Shown: positions 54,654 through 63,662 of the stretch, piece after piece | How the letters are laid out: each line of letters starts with the position of its first letter | How positions within the stretch are numbered: the first letter of the stretch is position 1 | NCBI RefSeq assembly: GCF_019649015.1 | Contig: NZ_BLPI01000001.1 | Location: 3,901,001 to 3,965,000, forward strand | Origin: Agarivorans litoreus | GTDB lineage: Bacteria > Pseudomonadota > Gammaproteobacteria > Enterobacterales > Celerinatantimonadaceae | Reading direction: 5' to 3' | DNA length: 64,000 nt | Translations under genes and position numbers: made by a program | The notes under the pieces: generated by a model | The model's input: the letters and a program-made list of their open reading frames with translations, nothing else | What the model was told of the DNA's origin: nothing | The model's database searches: none

Positions 54654-56776
54654 TGGAACAGCAAACTTTCACCTTAACGATTGAAGAGAATATTGCGCTG
54701 TTAAAAATTGATGTACATGGTGAAACCATGAACACCTTAAAAGCCGAATTTGGCCCCGAGCTGGATGCCATATTGGATGACCTAGCTTCTCAGTCTCAAC
54801 TTACCGGTATGGTGGTGTACAGCGGAAAGGCTGATTCGTTTATCGCCGGCGCTGATATTGGCATGTTGGACAGCTGTGATACCGCCGCCGATGCGCAAAA
54901 GCTTTCACAAGACGGACACAAAGTTTTTGCACGCTTAGCTAAGCTACCGTTTCCGGTCATTGCTGCTATTCATGGACCGTGCTTAGGCGGTGGTTTAGAA
55001 GTGGCCTTAGCTTGTGATTATCGAGTATGTAGTAACGATGATAAAACCAGCCTAGGCTTGCCTGAAGTGCAACTTGGTCTATTACCCGGTGGCGGTGGAA
55101 CTCAACGCTTGCCTAAGCTTGTGGGTATTCAAAAAGCCTTAGAGATGATGCTTACTGGCAAACAGTTACGCCCCAAGCAAGCCCTTAAAAGTGGCTTAGT
55201 GGATGAAATGGTACCCAACAGCGTACTGCTAGATGTTGCCAAGAAATATGCAGGTAAAGCTAAACGTAAACCAAAACCTAAACTAAGTACCATTTCAAAG
55301 TTACTGGAAGGTAACCCGCTTGGTCGTAATGTGTTGTTTTCTCAGGTAACTAAGCAAACCATGAGCAAAACACGTGGCAATTACCCAGCGCCTAACGAGA
55401 TCATTGCTTGTGTTAAAGCTGGGATTGAGAAAAACACCGAGGCCGCTTATCAAGAAGAAGCCAAACGTTTTGCCGACTTAGTGAAAAGCCCTGAGTCAGC
55501 AGCGTTGCGCGGCTTGTTTTTTGCGTCGAATGAACTGAAAAAAGAAAGCTTGTTTGAAGGCGTGTCGCCACAAAAAATTAATCAAGTTGCTGTTTTAGGT
55601 GGCGGTTTAATGGGAGCGGGCATTGCTTTTGTGTCGGCGACCAAAGCTAAAGCACAAGTTCGTATTAAAGATATTAGCGAAAAAGGTGTGTTAGGCGGCC
55701 TAAATTACGCTTATAAGTTGTTAGATAAAAAGCGTAAACGCCGGTTTATTACCAATGCCCAGCTGCAGCAGCAAATGAACAACATTACCGGCGGAACAGA
55801 TTTTGTTGGCATGCAAAATAGCCAAATTGTGGTGGAAGCAGTATTTGAAGATTTAGCGCTTAAGCAACAAATGGTGGCTGATATTGAAGCCAATTGTAAT
55901 CAAAAAACGATTTTTGCCAGCAATACCTCTTCATTGCCTATTGGGCAAATAGCGGCTAAAGCTGAGCGTCCAGAACAAGTGATTGGCTTGCATTACTTTA
56001 GTCCAGTAGAAAAAATGCCTTTGGCTGAAATTATTCCGCATGCTGGCACTAATGAGCAAACCATTGCCGATACGGTAGAGTTTGCTCGTAAGCAAGGTAA
56101 AACTGCAATTGTAGTGAAAGATGGCGCAGGCTTTTACGTAAACCGTATTCTTGCGCCTTACATGAATGAAGCCGCCATGTTGTTGCTAGAAGGGCAGAGC
56201 ATTGAACATTTAGATAAAACGCTACTAGATTATGGCTTCCCGGTTGGCCCAATGACCTTGCTTGACGAAGTAGGCATTGATGTAGGTTCTAAAATTGCGC
56301 CGATTCTTGAAGCTGAGCTAGGTGAGCGTTTTAAAGCGCCAGATGCATTTGCCAAACTTATCGACGATAAGCGCTTAGGTAAGAAAAACGGTCGAGGTTT
56401 CTATCTCTACGGCAAAGGTAAAAAAGCCAAAGCCAAGCAAGTTGACGAAAAGGTGTACTCAGTTTTGGGTGTTAAACCGAAAACCTCACTTGATGCAGCT
56501 ACCCTGTCTAAGCGTTGTGTTTACATGATGCTTAATGAAGCTGCGCGCTGTTTAGATGAAGGGGTTATACGCAGTGCTCGAGATGGTGATTTAGGTGCTA
56601 TTTTCGGTATTGGTTTCCCACCTTTCTTAGGTGGACCATTCCGCGCTATGGATAGCATTGGTATTGCTAACTTGGTGAAAGAGCTTCAAGCGATGGAATC
56701 AAGCTACGGTGAACGTTTTAAACCTTGCGAAGCCTTGGTTGCAATGGCTGATAAAGGCCAAAGCTATTACCCTTAA
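54653..56776 (+). CDS. fadJ: Fatty acid oxidation complex subunit alpha FadJ
   Basis: FadJ combines enoyl-CoA hydratase/isomerase and 3-hydroxyacyl-CoA dehydrogenase. In the 707-residue protein the hydratase domain (1-190) shows GPCLGGGLEVALACDYR and LGLPEVQLGLLPGGGGTQRLP with both catalytic Glu positions. The dehydrogenase domain begins near residue 308 (VAVLGGGLMGAGIAF) and has NTSSLPIG and GLHYFSPVEKMPLAEII. The C-terminal helical domain is intact. It is coupled to fadI by a TAATG overlap. Confidence 0.97.
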   Translation: MEQQTFTLTIEENIALLKIDVHGETMNTLKAEFGPELDAILDDLASQSQLTGMVVYSGKADSFIAGADIGMLDSCDTAADAQKLSQDGHKVFARLAKLPFPVIAAIHGPCLGGGLEVALACDYRVCSNDDKTSLGLPEVQLGLLPGGGGTQRLPKLVGIQKALEMMLTGKQLRPKQALKSGLVDEMVPNSVLLDVAKKYAGKAKRKPKPKLSTISKLLEGNPLGRNVLFSQVTKQTMSKTRGNYPAPNEIIACVKAGIEKNTEAAYQEEAKRFADLVKSPESAALRGLFFASNELKKESLFEGVSPQKINQVAVLGGGLMGAGIAFVSATKAKAQVRIKDISEKGVLGGLNYAYKLLDKKRKRRFITNAQLQQQMNNITGGTDFVGMQNSQIVVEAVFEDLALKQQMVADIEANCNQKTIFASNTSSLPIGQIAAKAERPEQVIGLHYFSPVEKMPLAEIIPHAGTNEQTIADTVEFARKQGKTAIVVKDGAGFYVNRILAPYMNEAAMLLLEGQSIEHLDKTLLDYGFPVGPMTLLDEVGIDVGSKIAPILEAELGERFKAPDAFAKLIDDKRLGKKNGRGFYLYGKGKKAKAKQVDEKVYSVLGVKPKTSLDAATLSKRCVYMMLNEAARCLDEGVIRSARDGDLGAIFGIGFPPFLGGPFRAMDSIGIANLVKELQAMESSYGERFKPCEALVAMADKGQSYYP

Positions 56777-56796
56777 ATTGTAAAGCAAGCATAACA

Positions 56797-56828
56797 AAAG
56801 CCAAGGTGAATAATTCGCCTTGGCTTTA
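56797..56828 (+). terminator. Terminator hairpin after fadJ
   Basis: AAAGCCAAGGTGAA and TTCGCCTTGGCTTT form a long stem with a TAA loop. The T tract is only TTT, so termination may be partial. Confidence 0.6.
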
Positions 56829-56885
56829 GTGTAATTAAGACATTTCTGTTAACATCTCCACCCTGTCTGTATTAGAGCGAGTAGT

Positions 56886-57083
56886 ATGTTTTTCGTTTTG
56901 TTGTTGTCAGTCTGTTTTGGGCTATTTTTCTACGTGGAAGCTATTAAGTTTTCTTTGCCGCGATGGCGTTGGACATTGGTGGGCTTATTGTTTGGGCCAC
57001 TGTGTATGCCACTGCTCTGGACGCATCAAAAGCTTAACGTAAAGCGCAGCCAAGGTTTTAACGATAGCCGAATGAAGGCTTAA
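56886..57083 (+). CDS. Small membrane protein of unknown function
   Basis: I do not recognise this 65-residue protein. It has two hydrophobic segments (FFVLLLSVCFGLFFYVEAI and WTLVGLLFGPLCMPLLW) separated by a short basic turn (KFSLPRWRWT), and a basic tail. Gene reality is supported by these membrane segments and the free-standing position between fadJ and the convergent M16 peptidase gene. The ribosome binding site is weak. Confidence 0.65.
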   Translation: MFFVLLLSVCFGLFFYVEAIKFSLPRWRWTLVGLLFGPLCMPLLWTHQKLNVKRSQGFNDSRMKA

Positions 57084-57117
57084 TTCAGCCTTCACTGTTT
57101 ATAGTTTTTCATCTCTT

Positions 57118-59904
57118 TTAGTTATAGCAATAAATTGCTGAATCACTCTGAAACTCACTACGGCTTTTAACTATTCGCACTGTCTCTAAATGGTGGGTAT
57201 TTAAAGGCTCTGCTTGCTGCTCATTTGCTCCATGGTTGTATACGATAACTCGGTCTCGCTGCTTGCTTTTTAAGCTCATCATAAACCGGACAAGGTCAAC
57301 GCGCTCAAGTCGTTCAATGCATTCCGCTGCTCGTTGGCGCTGATTAAAGGTCAAATCCTTGTTGCCGATGCTTACCCAAAAACGTTGAGCACGGGTTCGC
57401 ATATTGCTTTCGCGCTCTAGTATTTGGGCAATTAGCCCTTGTTTACTTTGCTGCCATTGCGCGTCACTTAGCTCAAACATCAGCACCGGGAACTCATCCA
57501 AAAAGTCGTTAATGGCGTCGAGCAGTGTTTGCGGTTGCCCATGTGGTGATTGCACATAGAAAATAATGCCGGGGTGGCGATTAAGCGGCAAGTTGCCGGT
57601 TCCCACAATGTATCCTAGCTGCTGCTTGGTGCGTAACTCATTAAAGAAGGTTGAGGTCATAATGTGGTTACTTAAGGTAAATAAAGCAATGCTCTCGGGG
57701 CTTAAGTCTCGGCTTTGATAATAAATCATTAGCGCCGAATCATTTTGCTGACAATCAATTTCGTATAACAAGCTTCCTTGATCTTTAATGCTAATGAGCT
57801 TTCTAGGTGTTTCCTTTGATGGGCTGGTATTAGGAGATATTTCTTGCTGAATAAACTCACCCAGATCTTCAATTGTTGGTTCCGACCAATTGCCGTAAGC
57901 CAACATTTCTATATGAATATTTTGATAAAGCTTGGCCACAAATTCCGGCAGCTCTTCTAATTGAACATCTTCTAGCTCTTTGAGTAAGGCGCTAGGCGGT
58001 GGGTTGTTAGGTTGCAACAACGAGGTTAGCTCACTAAACAGTCGCGAAATAGGCTTAACTTGCATCTGGTTTTGCCAGTGCTTTGCTAACTGCTGTTTAA
58101 TTATTCCAAAGCGCTTACGCTCAAAATGACCAAATAAGCGGTTATTCATGATCATCTTGAGTAGCAAGATTTGTTTGTCACTAAATCCAGATAGGTGCAA
58201 GGTGTAGCCGCCTTGATGGGCATAAAGCTGGTAAGACATGCCAGCAATCTCGGCTTGGTAAGTCATCTCGCTGAGATGATCTAGCATCAATTCTACCATT
58301 AAGCGCGTGCAGACAATGTTGCGAACCGAAGCGACAGCATGTTGTGAATCAACTGACACATACAAATGCCCTTTGGGGACTTTAAATTCCGGCTCGTTGC
58401 TAAACCATAAGCGAAAGCCTGGTTTATCAAACAGCAATCTAGGTTCTGCTTCTTGTTCTTGTGGCTCAACCAAAGGCGATTGGTTAAAAGACAAAAATGG
58501 ATTGCTGGCCGGTAGTTGCAAACTTTCTAATTCACCTGGTGATTGCCAGCGTTTAATGCGCTCAGGTTCAATGTGTTTTACTGAATAGGGAGTGTGGTAC
58601 CACTTAGCTATTTTATCTCCCTTTACATTGGGCGATACCAAAGTAATCCGCATTTTCTCAGGGACAATTTGTTTTAAGCATTGCGAGATAAGTGCTTGGT
58701 CGTAGTTTTCCATGGCGTAATCGCCATAGATAACATCGTCTGGGGGATAGTGCTGTAAGTTAATGGCTAAGTGAGAAACTAAGTCGATAGCCCGTGATTT
58801 TTCTTGATAGAGGAAGGCCCGCTCAAATACTTGCTGTTTTTCGCTGTAGCGCCAAGCTTGTAAACCATGTTGGCGAATCATTTCCAAGTAACTGAAGCTC
58901 GCATCAATGATTGAATCAATACAGTTTAAGCCTTCGTCGGTTAAGGAGTAGCTAATGCAAAAATCTTTAAAATTACTACCACTGACTCCGCCACCTGCCG
59001 CCATGGAGTTAATTAAACCAGCATGACGCAATAGAGCGACTAAGCTGCCAGGCCCTTCATAACCCAAAATATGCGCAATATAAGTGAGAGGCTTTTGTCG
59101 ATAAAGCGAATCCATATCGCCAAAGCCAAAAGATAAACTGAGCTTTTTAAGATCTTTAACCGGCTGAATATGAGTTTCTAATGCCAGGTGTTGAGGCAAA
59201 TAAAAGGGGGCTATTTTAGGCTTATTGACAGCAACCTTTGGAACTGCGGAAAAGAGTTGCCGGACATGGGCTTCATTTTGGTCAAGCCTGTGTGGGCTAA
59301 GCACTGCTAGCGACATTAAATCGGCCGAGTAATGCTGTTGATAAAAGGCGATTAGGTCGTCTCTAATCGATGTTTCACCATCGCTAAGGGTATCTAAGCT
59401 ACCAACAGAAAACTGGCTAAAGGGGTGGTCTGGGTTTACCGTTTCTTTATGCACTTGGTAAATGCGGCGTACATCGTCTTTTATCTTTAGTTGGTATTCA
59501 GAGTTAACCGCTTGTCGTTCACGCTCAACCAGCTCTGGGTTAAAACACGGGCAGATGAAAAACTGGCTAAAGCGGTCAAGCGCTTCGTCAAACCAATCGT
59601 TATCAATATCAAAATAGTAATTGGTGTGTTCGGTGCCTGTCCAGGCGTTATTGCTACCGCCATGGCGGTTTATGAAACTTTGGTATTCACCTGCTTTAGG
59701 ATAAGAGTCTGTTCCCAAAAAAAGCATGTGCTCTAAAAAGTGAGCTAAACCTTCACGATTTTTGGGATCGTTAAAGTGGCCAATATTTACTGCCAGAGAG
59801 GCAGCAGACTTTTGCGCTGTTTCATCTTGAACTAACAAGACTTTAAGACCATTGTCTAAAGTTATGTAACGATATTGTTTTGGATCGTTAGGGCTAGTGC
59901 GCAA
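57118..59904 (-). CDS. M16 family zinc peptidase (insulinase/pitrilysin type)
   Basis: The 928-residue protein carries the inverted zinc motif HFLEH (His55, Glu58, His59) with the third ligand Glu136 in the downstream AVNSEY segment. Four M16 half-domains follow, giving the size of pitrilysin (PtrA, 962 residues). No signal peptide is visible, so a cytoplasmic location is likely, unlike periplasmic E. coli PtrA. It starts with TTG at 59904, supported by AAGGA upstream and a canonical SPNDPKQYRYITLDNGLKV N-terminus. It probably degrades peptides. Confidence 0.9.
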   Translation of the reverse strand: MRTSPNDPKQYRYITLDNGLKVLLVQDETAQKSAASLAVNIGHFNDPKNREGLAHFLEHMLFLGTDSYPKAGEYQSFINRHGGSNNAWTGTEHTNYYFDIDNDWFDEALDRFSQFFICPCFNPELVERERQAVNSEYQLKIKDDVRRIYQVHKETVNPDHPFSQFSVGSLDTLSDGETSIRDDLIAFYQQHYSADLMSLAVLSPHRLDQNEAHVRQLFSAVPKVAVNKPKIAPFYLPQHLALETHIQPVKDLKKLSLSFGFGDMDSLYRQKPLTYIAHILGYEGPGSLVALLRHAGLINSMAAGGGVSGSNFKDFCISYSLTDEGLNCIDSIIDASFSYLEMIRQHGLQAWRYSEKQQVFERAFLYQEKSRAIDLVSHLAINLQHYPPDDVIYGDYAMENYDQALISQCLKQIVPEKMRITLVSPNVKGDKIAKWYHTPYSVKHIEPERIKRWQSPGELESLQLPASNPFLSFNQSPLVEPQEQEAEPRLLFDKPGFRLWFSNEPEFKVPKGHLYVSVDSQHAVASVRNIVCTRLMVELMLDHLSEMTYQAEIAGMSYQLYAHQGGYTLHLSGFSDKQILLLKMIMNNRLFGHFERKRFGIIKQQLAKHWQNQMQVKPISRLFSELTSLLQPNNPPPSALLKELEDVQLEELPEFVAKLYQNIHIEMLAYGNWSEPTIEDLGEFIQQEISPNTSPSKETPRKLISIKDQGSLLYEIDCQQNDSALMIYYQSRDLSPESIALFTLSNHIMTSTFFNELRTKQQLGYIVGTGNLPLNRHPGIIFYVQSPHGQPQTLLDAINDFLDEFPVLMFELSDAQWQQSKQGLIAQILERESNMRTRAQRFWVSIGNKDLTFNQRQRAAECIERLERVDLVRFMMSLKSKQRDRVIVYNHGANEQQAEPLNTHHLETVRIVKSRSEFQSDSAIYCYN

Positions 59905-60063
59905 GGCAACATTCCTTGTTTATGGTGATAGTATGATTATCAGTCGCTTAACTTGGTCTTGCAAACTCTGATGGATGTTTTGTGGCATATCAATTAAATT
60001 AGCAGCCAAAATTAGTAAGCTAATACGTTTAACACGTCTCAATTAATTAAGAAGAGCCCTTTT

Positions 60064-60528
60064 ATGCAAGTATTTATCATGCGTCATGGTGAAGCCGAAA
60101 TGTTCGCTGCTAGCGATAGCGAGCGAGCACTAAACCAATCTGGCTTAAATGAAGTAGGTAAAATGGGGGCGTATCTAGCGGATAAACTACCACAATTAGA
60201 TTATGTATTAGTGAGCCCATATTTGCGTGCACAGCAAACATGGCAGCGCTTAGCTAAAAGCTTACCGGAAGCGGTTAAAGTGATCGAACTAAACGAGCTA
60301 ACGCCCTCTGGTGATGAAGTAGCCGTGGTGAGCTTAATTAACGAACTTGCTTTAGAGCAACCACAAGGTAATTTACTAGTGGTATCACATTTGCCGTTAG
60401 TGGGCTTTATTGTTGAAGGCCTAGTGGCTGAAGCTGGTGCTCCATTGTTTAGTACTGCGGCTGTTGCTGAGTTGCAAGTAGGGCAAGAAAACCGCTTTAT
60501 CTCACTGCAACACCCAATAAGCTTGTAG
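60064..60528 (+). CDS. sixA: Phosphohistidine phosphatase SixA
   Basis: SixA removes phosphate from histidine phosphotransfer proteins, known for the nitrogen-related PTS NPr and ArcB in E. coli. The 154-residue histidine-phosphatase-fold protein starts MQVFIMRHGEAEM with the catalytic RHG, has VLVSPYLRAQQTW and the second catalytic His in VVSHLPLVGF. Length and E. coli synteny (fadJ-sixA) agree. Confidence 0.94.
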   Translation: MQVFIMRHGEAEMFAASDSERALNQSGLNEVGKMGAYLADKLPQLDYVLVSPYLRAQQTWQRLAKSLPEAVKVIELNELTPSGDEVAVVSLINELALEQPQGNLLVVSHLPLVGFIVEGLVAEAGAPLFSTAAVAELQVGQENRFISLQHPISL

Positions 60529-60713
60529 TAAAACGAACTTATCAACCGGTTAGCTGTTTACTGTTGGTGTATTGCTCTAAATCTCAAAGGTTCCCAGTTT
60601 TTTGTGCTTTTGAGATCTTCTTCGCGGAACAGTGAATTGCTGCCGATTTCCTTAGAATTCGCCAATATCTCCTAGTAGTATTCGTTTTGTCAAAACAGCA
60701 GTGGACATAATGA

Positions 60714-60923
60714 ATGAAAATATTTTCCCGTTATTCTCCAGTTAAAATTGCCCGTTACGTTAAAGCGTTTTTTAAAGGACGCTTGTATATTCAAGGACGA
60801 GGGGCATACGAGTTTAAAAATGGTAAATTAGAAACTTTGGCAAATCACAAAACCACTAAGCACCGGCAAACAGTGGCAGAAGTGAACCAACACATCGACG
60901 AATTTAAGAATAAAGCCGCTTAA
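60714..60923 (+). CDS. Small conserved-looking protein of unknown function
   Basis: This 69-residue basic protein (KIARYVKAFFKGRLYIQGRGAYEFKNGKL near the N-terminus, charged helical C-terminus) is not recognised. It has no membrane segment. A GTGGA sequence eight bases before the ATG and a strong terminator just after the stop support a real single-gene unit. The 185 bases upstream, to sixA, show no other feature I can support. Confidence 0.7.
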   Translation: MKIFSRYSPVKIARYVKAFFKGRLYIQGRGAYEFKNGKLETLANHKTTKHRQTVAEVNQHIDEFKNKAA

Positions 60924-60947
60924 TAATAGGCTTTGTTTAGAAAGTAG

Positions 60948-60972
60948 AAACCACTCTTCGGAGTGGTTTTTT
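60948..60972 (+). terminator. Rho-independent terminator after the small gene
   Basis: AAACCACTC and GAGTGGTTT with a stable TTCG tetraloop, followed by TTTTTT. It touches the 3' end of convergent smrB. Confidence 0.92.
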
Positions 60973-61495
60973 AGTTTGGAGAGCTAATTAACACCAACAG
61001 CGCACTAGAACCGCCGTGTACTTTGGGGGCTTGGTGAAACGCTAAGACCTGAGGATGTTGTGCCAGCCATTGAGGCACCTTAGCTTTTAGAATTTGCTGG
61101 CCGTGACCATGCATAATCGAGGCAACATGATAATGCTGCTGTTTGCATTCAACAATTAAGGCCGCTATCTCCTGTTTAGCTTGTAGCTGAGTAAGGCCAT
61201 GTAAATCCAGCATAATTTCTGGCGAATAATCACCGCGCCTTAGTTTTTTTAGTTCATAGGGGTCACATTCATCACTTTGCCAGCGCATTGGCCCTTCGTC
61301 TGGTAGCAAAGGGTGATACTCATCAGAAAAGAAGAATTGGCTATTATTTAACGCCGCACGTTGCTGTTTTTCCCTTTGTTGGCTTTTTTGCTTGATTCGA
61401 GTGGGCTCAAGACTTATTTTATCTTGTTTTATCTGGCGAACGCCTTTGAGCGCTTCTTTGAAAGCAGCGAAATCTTCGTCAGTTGGTTTTTTCAT
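60971..61495 (-). CDS. smrB: Ribosome rescue endonuclease SmrB
   Basis: SmrB cleaves mRNA between collided ribosomes so they can be rescued. The 174-residue protein has a basic N-terminal extension for ribosome binding, then the Smr domain with LDLHGLTQLQAKQEI and MHGHGQQILKAKV containing the catalytic DxH and GxG-type motifs. Length and synteny next to prmB agree with E. coli SmrB (YfcN). Confidence 0.94.
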   Translation of the reverse strand: MKKPTDEDFAAFKEALKGVRQIKQDKISLEPTRIKQKSQQREKQQRAALNNSQFFFSDEYHPLLPDEGPMRWQSDECDPYELKKLRRGDYSPEIMLDLHGLTQLQAKQEIAALIVECKQQHYHVASIMHGHGQQILKAKVPQWLAQHPQVLAFHQAPKVHGGSSALLVLISSPN

Positions 61496-61558
61496 CTTTT
61501 ATTATCAGTTGTGCCTGAAGCCATATAGTGGGTGATTGTACTTAATCTGGAGGCCAAA

Positions 61559-62482
61559 TTGGAAAAGATATTTATCGAAGAAGCAATCGATGAGTTACAT
61601 ACTATTCAAGATATGATCCGCTGGGCGGTGAGTCGATTTAATGCTTCTGGCGTTTTCTATGGTCATGGAACTGACAACGCTTGGGACGAAGCGGTGCAAC
61701 TCATTTTGCCTAGTCTTCATTTACCTTTGGATGTTGATCCAGAGGTAAGGCACGCGCGTTTAACTCGTCAAGAACGCAGTTTATTGGTTGAGCTGGTGGT
61801 TAAGCGTGTTCAAGAACGCTTACCTGTGGCTTACTTAACCAATAAAGCATGGTTTGCAGGTTTAGAGTTTTACGTGGACGAAAGAGTACTTGTGCCTCGT
61901 TCTCCGTTTGCCGAACTTATTGAAACCCAATTCTCGCCGTGGTTGGTAGAAGAGCCTAAGCGGATATTAGACTTATGCACGGGTAGCGCTTGTATAGCTA
62001 TTGGCTGTGCTTATGCTTTCCCCGAAGCAGAAGTAGACGCGGTTGATATTTCGGAAGATGCCCTAGCAGTAGCCGAGATTAATATTCAAGGGCATGGCTT
62101 AGAGCAACAAGTTACGCCTATTTTGTCTGATGGCTTAAATGAGTTGAAAGGGCATACTTATGATCTTATTGTCAGCAATCCGCCTTATGTTGATGCTGAA
62201 GACATGAGCAACTTGCCACATGAGTTTATGCATGAACCTGAGTTAGGTTTGGCATCGGGTTTTGATGGCTTAGAGTTAACTAAAAAGATTTTGGCTGATG
62301 CCGCAGATCACTTAACTCCAAATGGTTTGTTAATTGTAGAAATTGGCAATAGCCAAGTGCATATGCAGCAACAGTTTCCCGATGTTCCGTTTACATGGAT
62401 AGAGTTTACCAACGGCGGGCACGGAGTATTTATTATTAGCCGCGAGCAATTGCTTGCTTGCCGCTCGCAATTTGAACAGTAA
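61559..62482 (+). CDS. prmB: 50S ribosomal protein L3 glutamine methyltransferase PrmB
   Basis: PrmB methylates a Gln of ribosomal protein L3 on nitrogen. From TTG at 61559 the product is 307 residues and begins [19 protein letters not shown], as in E. coli. The SAM motif [16 protein letters not shown] and the NPPY catalytic motif ([13 protein letters not shown]) are intact. GGAGG lies five bases before the TTG; a GTG at 61532 would place that sequence inside the gene. It is divergent from smrB and 11 bases before aroC. Confidence 0.94.
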   Translation: MEKIFIEEAIDELHTIQDMIRWAVSRFNASGVFYGHGTDNAWDEAVQLILPSLHLPLDVDPEVRHARLTRQERSLLVELVVKRVQERLPVAYLTNKAWFAGLEFYVDERVLVPRSPFAELIETQFSPWLVEEPKRILDLCTGSACIAIGCAYAFPEAEVDAVDISEDALAVAEINIQGHGLEQQVTPILSDGLNELKGHTYDLIVSNPPYVDAEDMSNLPHEFMHEPELGLASGFDGLELTKKILADAADHLTPNGLLIVEIGNSQVHMQQQFPDVPFTWIEFTNGGHGVFIISREQLLACRSQFEQ

Positions 62483-62493
62483 GGATAGAATTA

Positions 62494-63582
62494 ATGGCAG
62501 GAAACAGCATTGGCCAGCTCTTTCGCGTAACAACCTTTGGTGAAAGCCACGGTGTTGCACTGGGTTGTATTATTGATGGGTGTCCACCGGGACTAGAAAT
62601 TAACGAAGCAATGATTCAAAAAGATTTGGATCGTCGTAGACCGGGTACATCACGCTATACCACCCAGCGTCGTGAACCTGACCAAGTTAAAATTCTTGCA
62701 GGTGTATTTGAAGGAAAGACTACCGGTACCTCGATTGGCTTAATGATTGAGAACACCGATCAGCGTTCTAAAGATTACTCCAATATTAAAGATATGTTCC
62801 GCCCTGGCCATGCAGACTATACCTATCATCAAAAGTACGGTACCCGAGATTACCGCGGTGGTGGTCGCTCTTCTGCGCGTGAAACCGCGATGCGGGTAGC
62901 GGCGGGTGTAATCGCTAAAGAATATTTGAAGCAACATCACGGTGTAGAGATCCACGGTTACTTAAGTGAACTGGGCCCAGTAAAAGCTGAGAATATCGAC
63001 TTTTCTCAAATTGAGCAGAACCCGTTTTTCTTTCCAGACGAAAGCAAGTTGGAAGAGCTTGATGAGTTTATGCGAGCGCTAAAAAAAGAAGGTGACTCAA
63101 TTGGCGCGCGTTTAAGTATTGTTGCTAAGCAAGTTCCAGTTGGCTTAGGTGAGCCAGTATTTGATCGTTTAGATGCTGATATTGCGCATGCACTCATGGG
63201 CATTAATGCAGTTAAAGCGGTAGAAATTGGTGACGGCTTTGCGGTAGTTAACCAACGTGGTAGTGAGCACCGCGATGAAATGACCCCTGAAGGCTTTAGT
63301 TCTAACCATGCCGGTGGTGTGTTGGGGGGCATTTCGTCAGGTCAAGATGTGGTAGCTCACATTGCCCTAAAGCCCACTTCAAGTATTACTGTACCTGGGC
63401 AAACTATTGATAAATATGGCAAGCCGGTAGAAGTTGTGACCAAAGGACGCCACGATCCATGTGTTGGTATTCGCGCGGTACCGATTGCTGAAGCGATGTT
63501 AGCGATTGTGTTAATGGATCATTGTTTACGCCAGCGCGGCCAAAACGGCGCTGTAGCGACAGAAACCCCGATCCTGCGTTAG
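62494..63582 (+). CDS. aroC: Chorismate synthase AroC
   Basis: AroC makes chorismate from EPSP using reduced FMN, the last step of the shikimate pathway. The 362-residue protein has the three family signatures: [18 protein letters not shown] near the N-terminus, [23 protein letters not shown] in the middle, and [19 protein letters not shown] near the C-terminus. AAGGAT precedes the ATG. prmB-aroC is the E. coli order. Confidence 0.98.
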   Translation: MAGNSIGQLFRVTTFGESHGVALGCIIDGCPPGLEINEAMIQKDLDRRRPGTSRYTTQRREPDQVKILAGVFEGKTTGTSIGLMIENTDQRSKDYSNIKDMFRPGHADYTYHQKYGTRDYRGGGRSSARETAMRVAAGVIAKEYLKQHHGVEIHGYLSELGPVKAENIDFSQIEQNPFFFPDESKLEELDEFMRALKKEGDSIGARLSIVAKQVPVGLGEPVFDRLDADIAHALMGINAVKAVEIGDGFAVVNQRGSEHRDEMTPEGFSSNHAGGVLGGISSGQDVVAHIALKPTSSITVPGQTIDKYGKPVEVVTKGRHDPCVGIRAVPIAEAMLAIVLMDHCLRQRGQNGAVATETPILR

Positions 63583-63601
63583 GCATAAAGCTTTTAATAG
63601 T

Positions 63602-63634
63602 AAGCCCTTAAATGTTGCATTTAGGGGCTTTTTT
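63602..63634 (+). terminator. Rho-independent terminator after aroC
   Basis: AAGCCCTTAAATG and CATTTAGGGGCTT pair over 13 positions (one G-T pair) with a TTG loop, followed by TTTTTT. Confidence 0.92.
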
Positions 63635-63662
63635 ATAGCATAGCGAGAAGTAGAGAATAGCG

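Noticed and set aside
60201-60545. A 114-codon open frame antisense to sixA
   Set aside because: It is fully antisense to a clearly conserved gene, with no ribosome binding site and no family resemblance.
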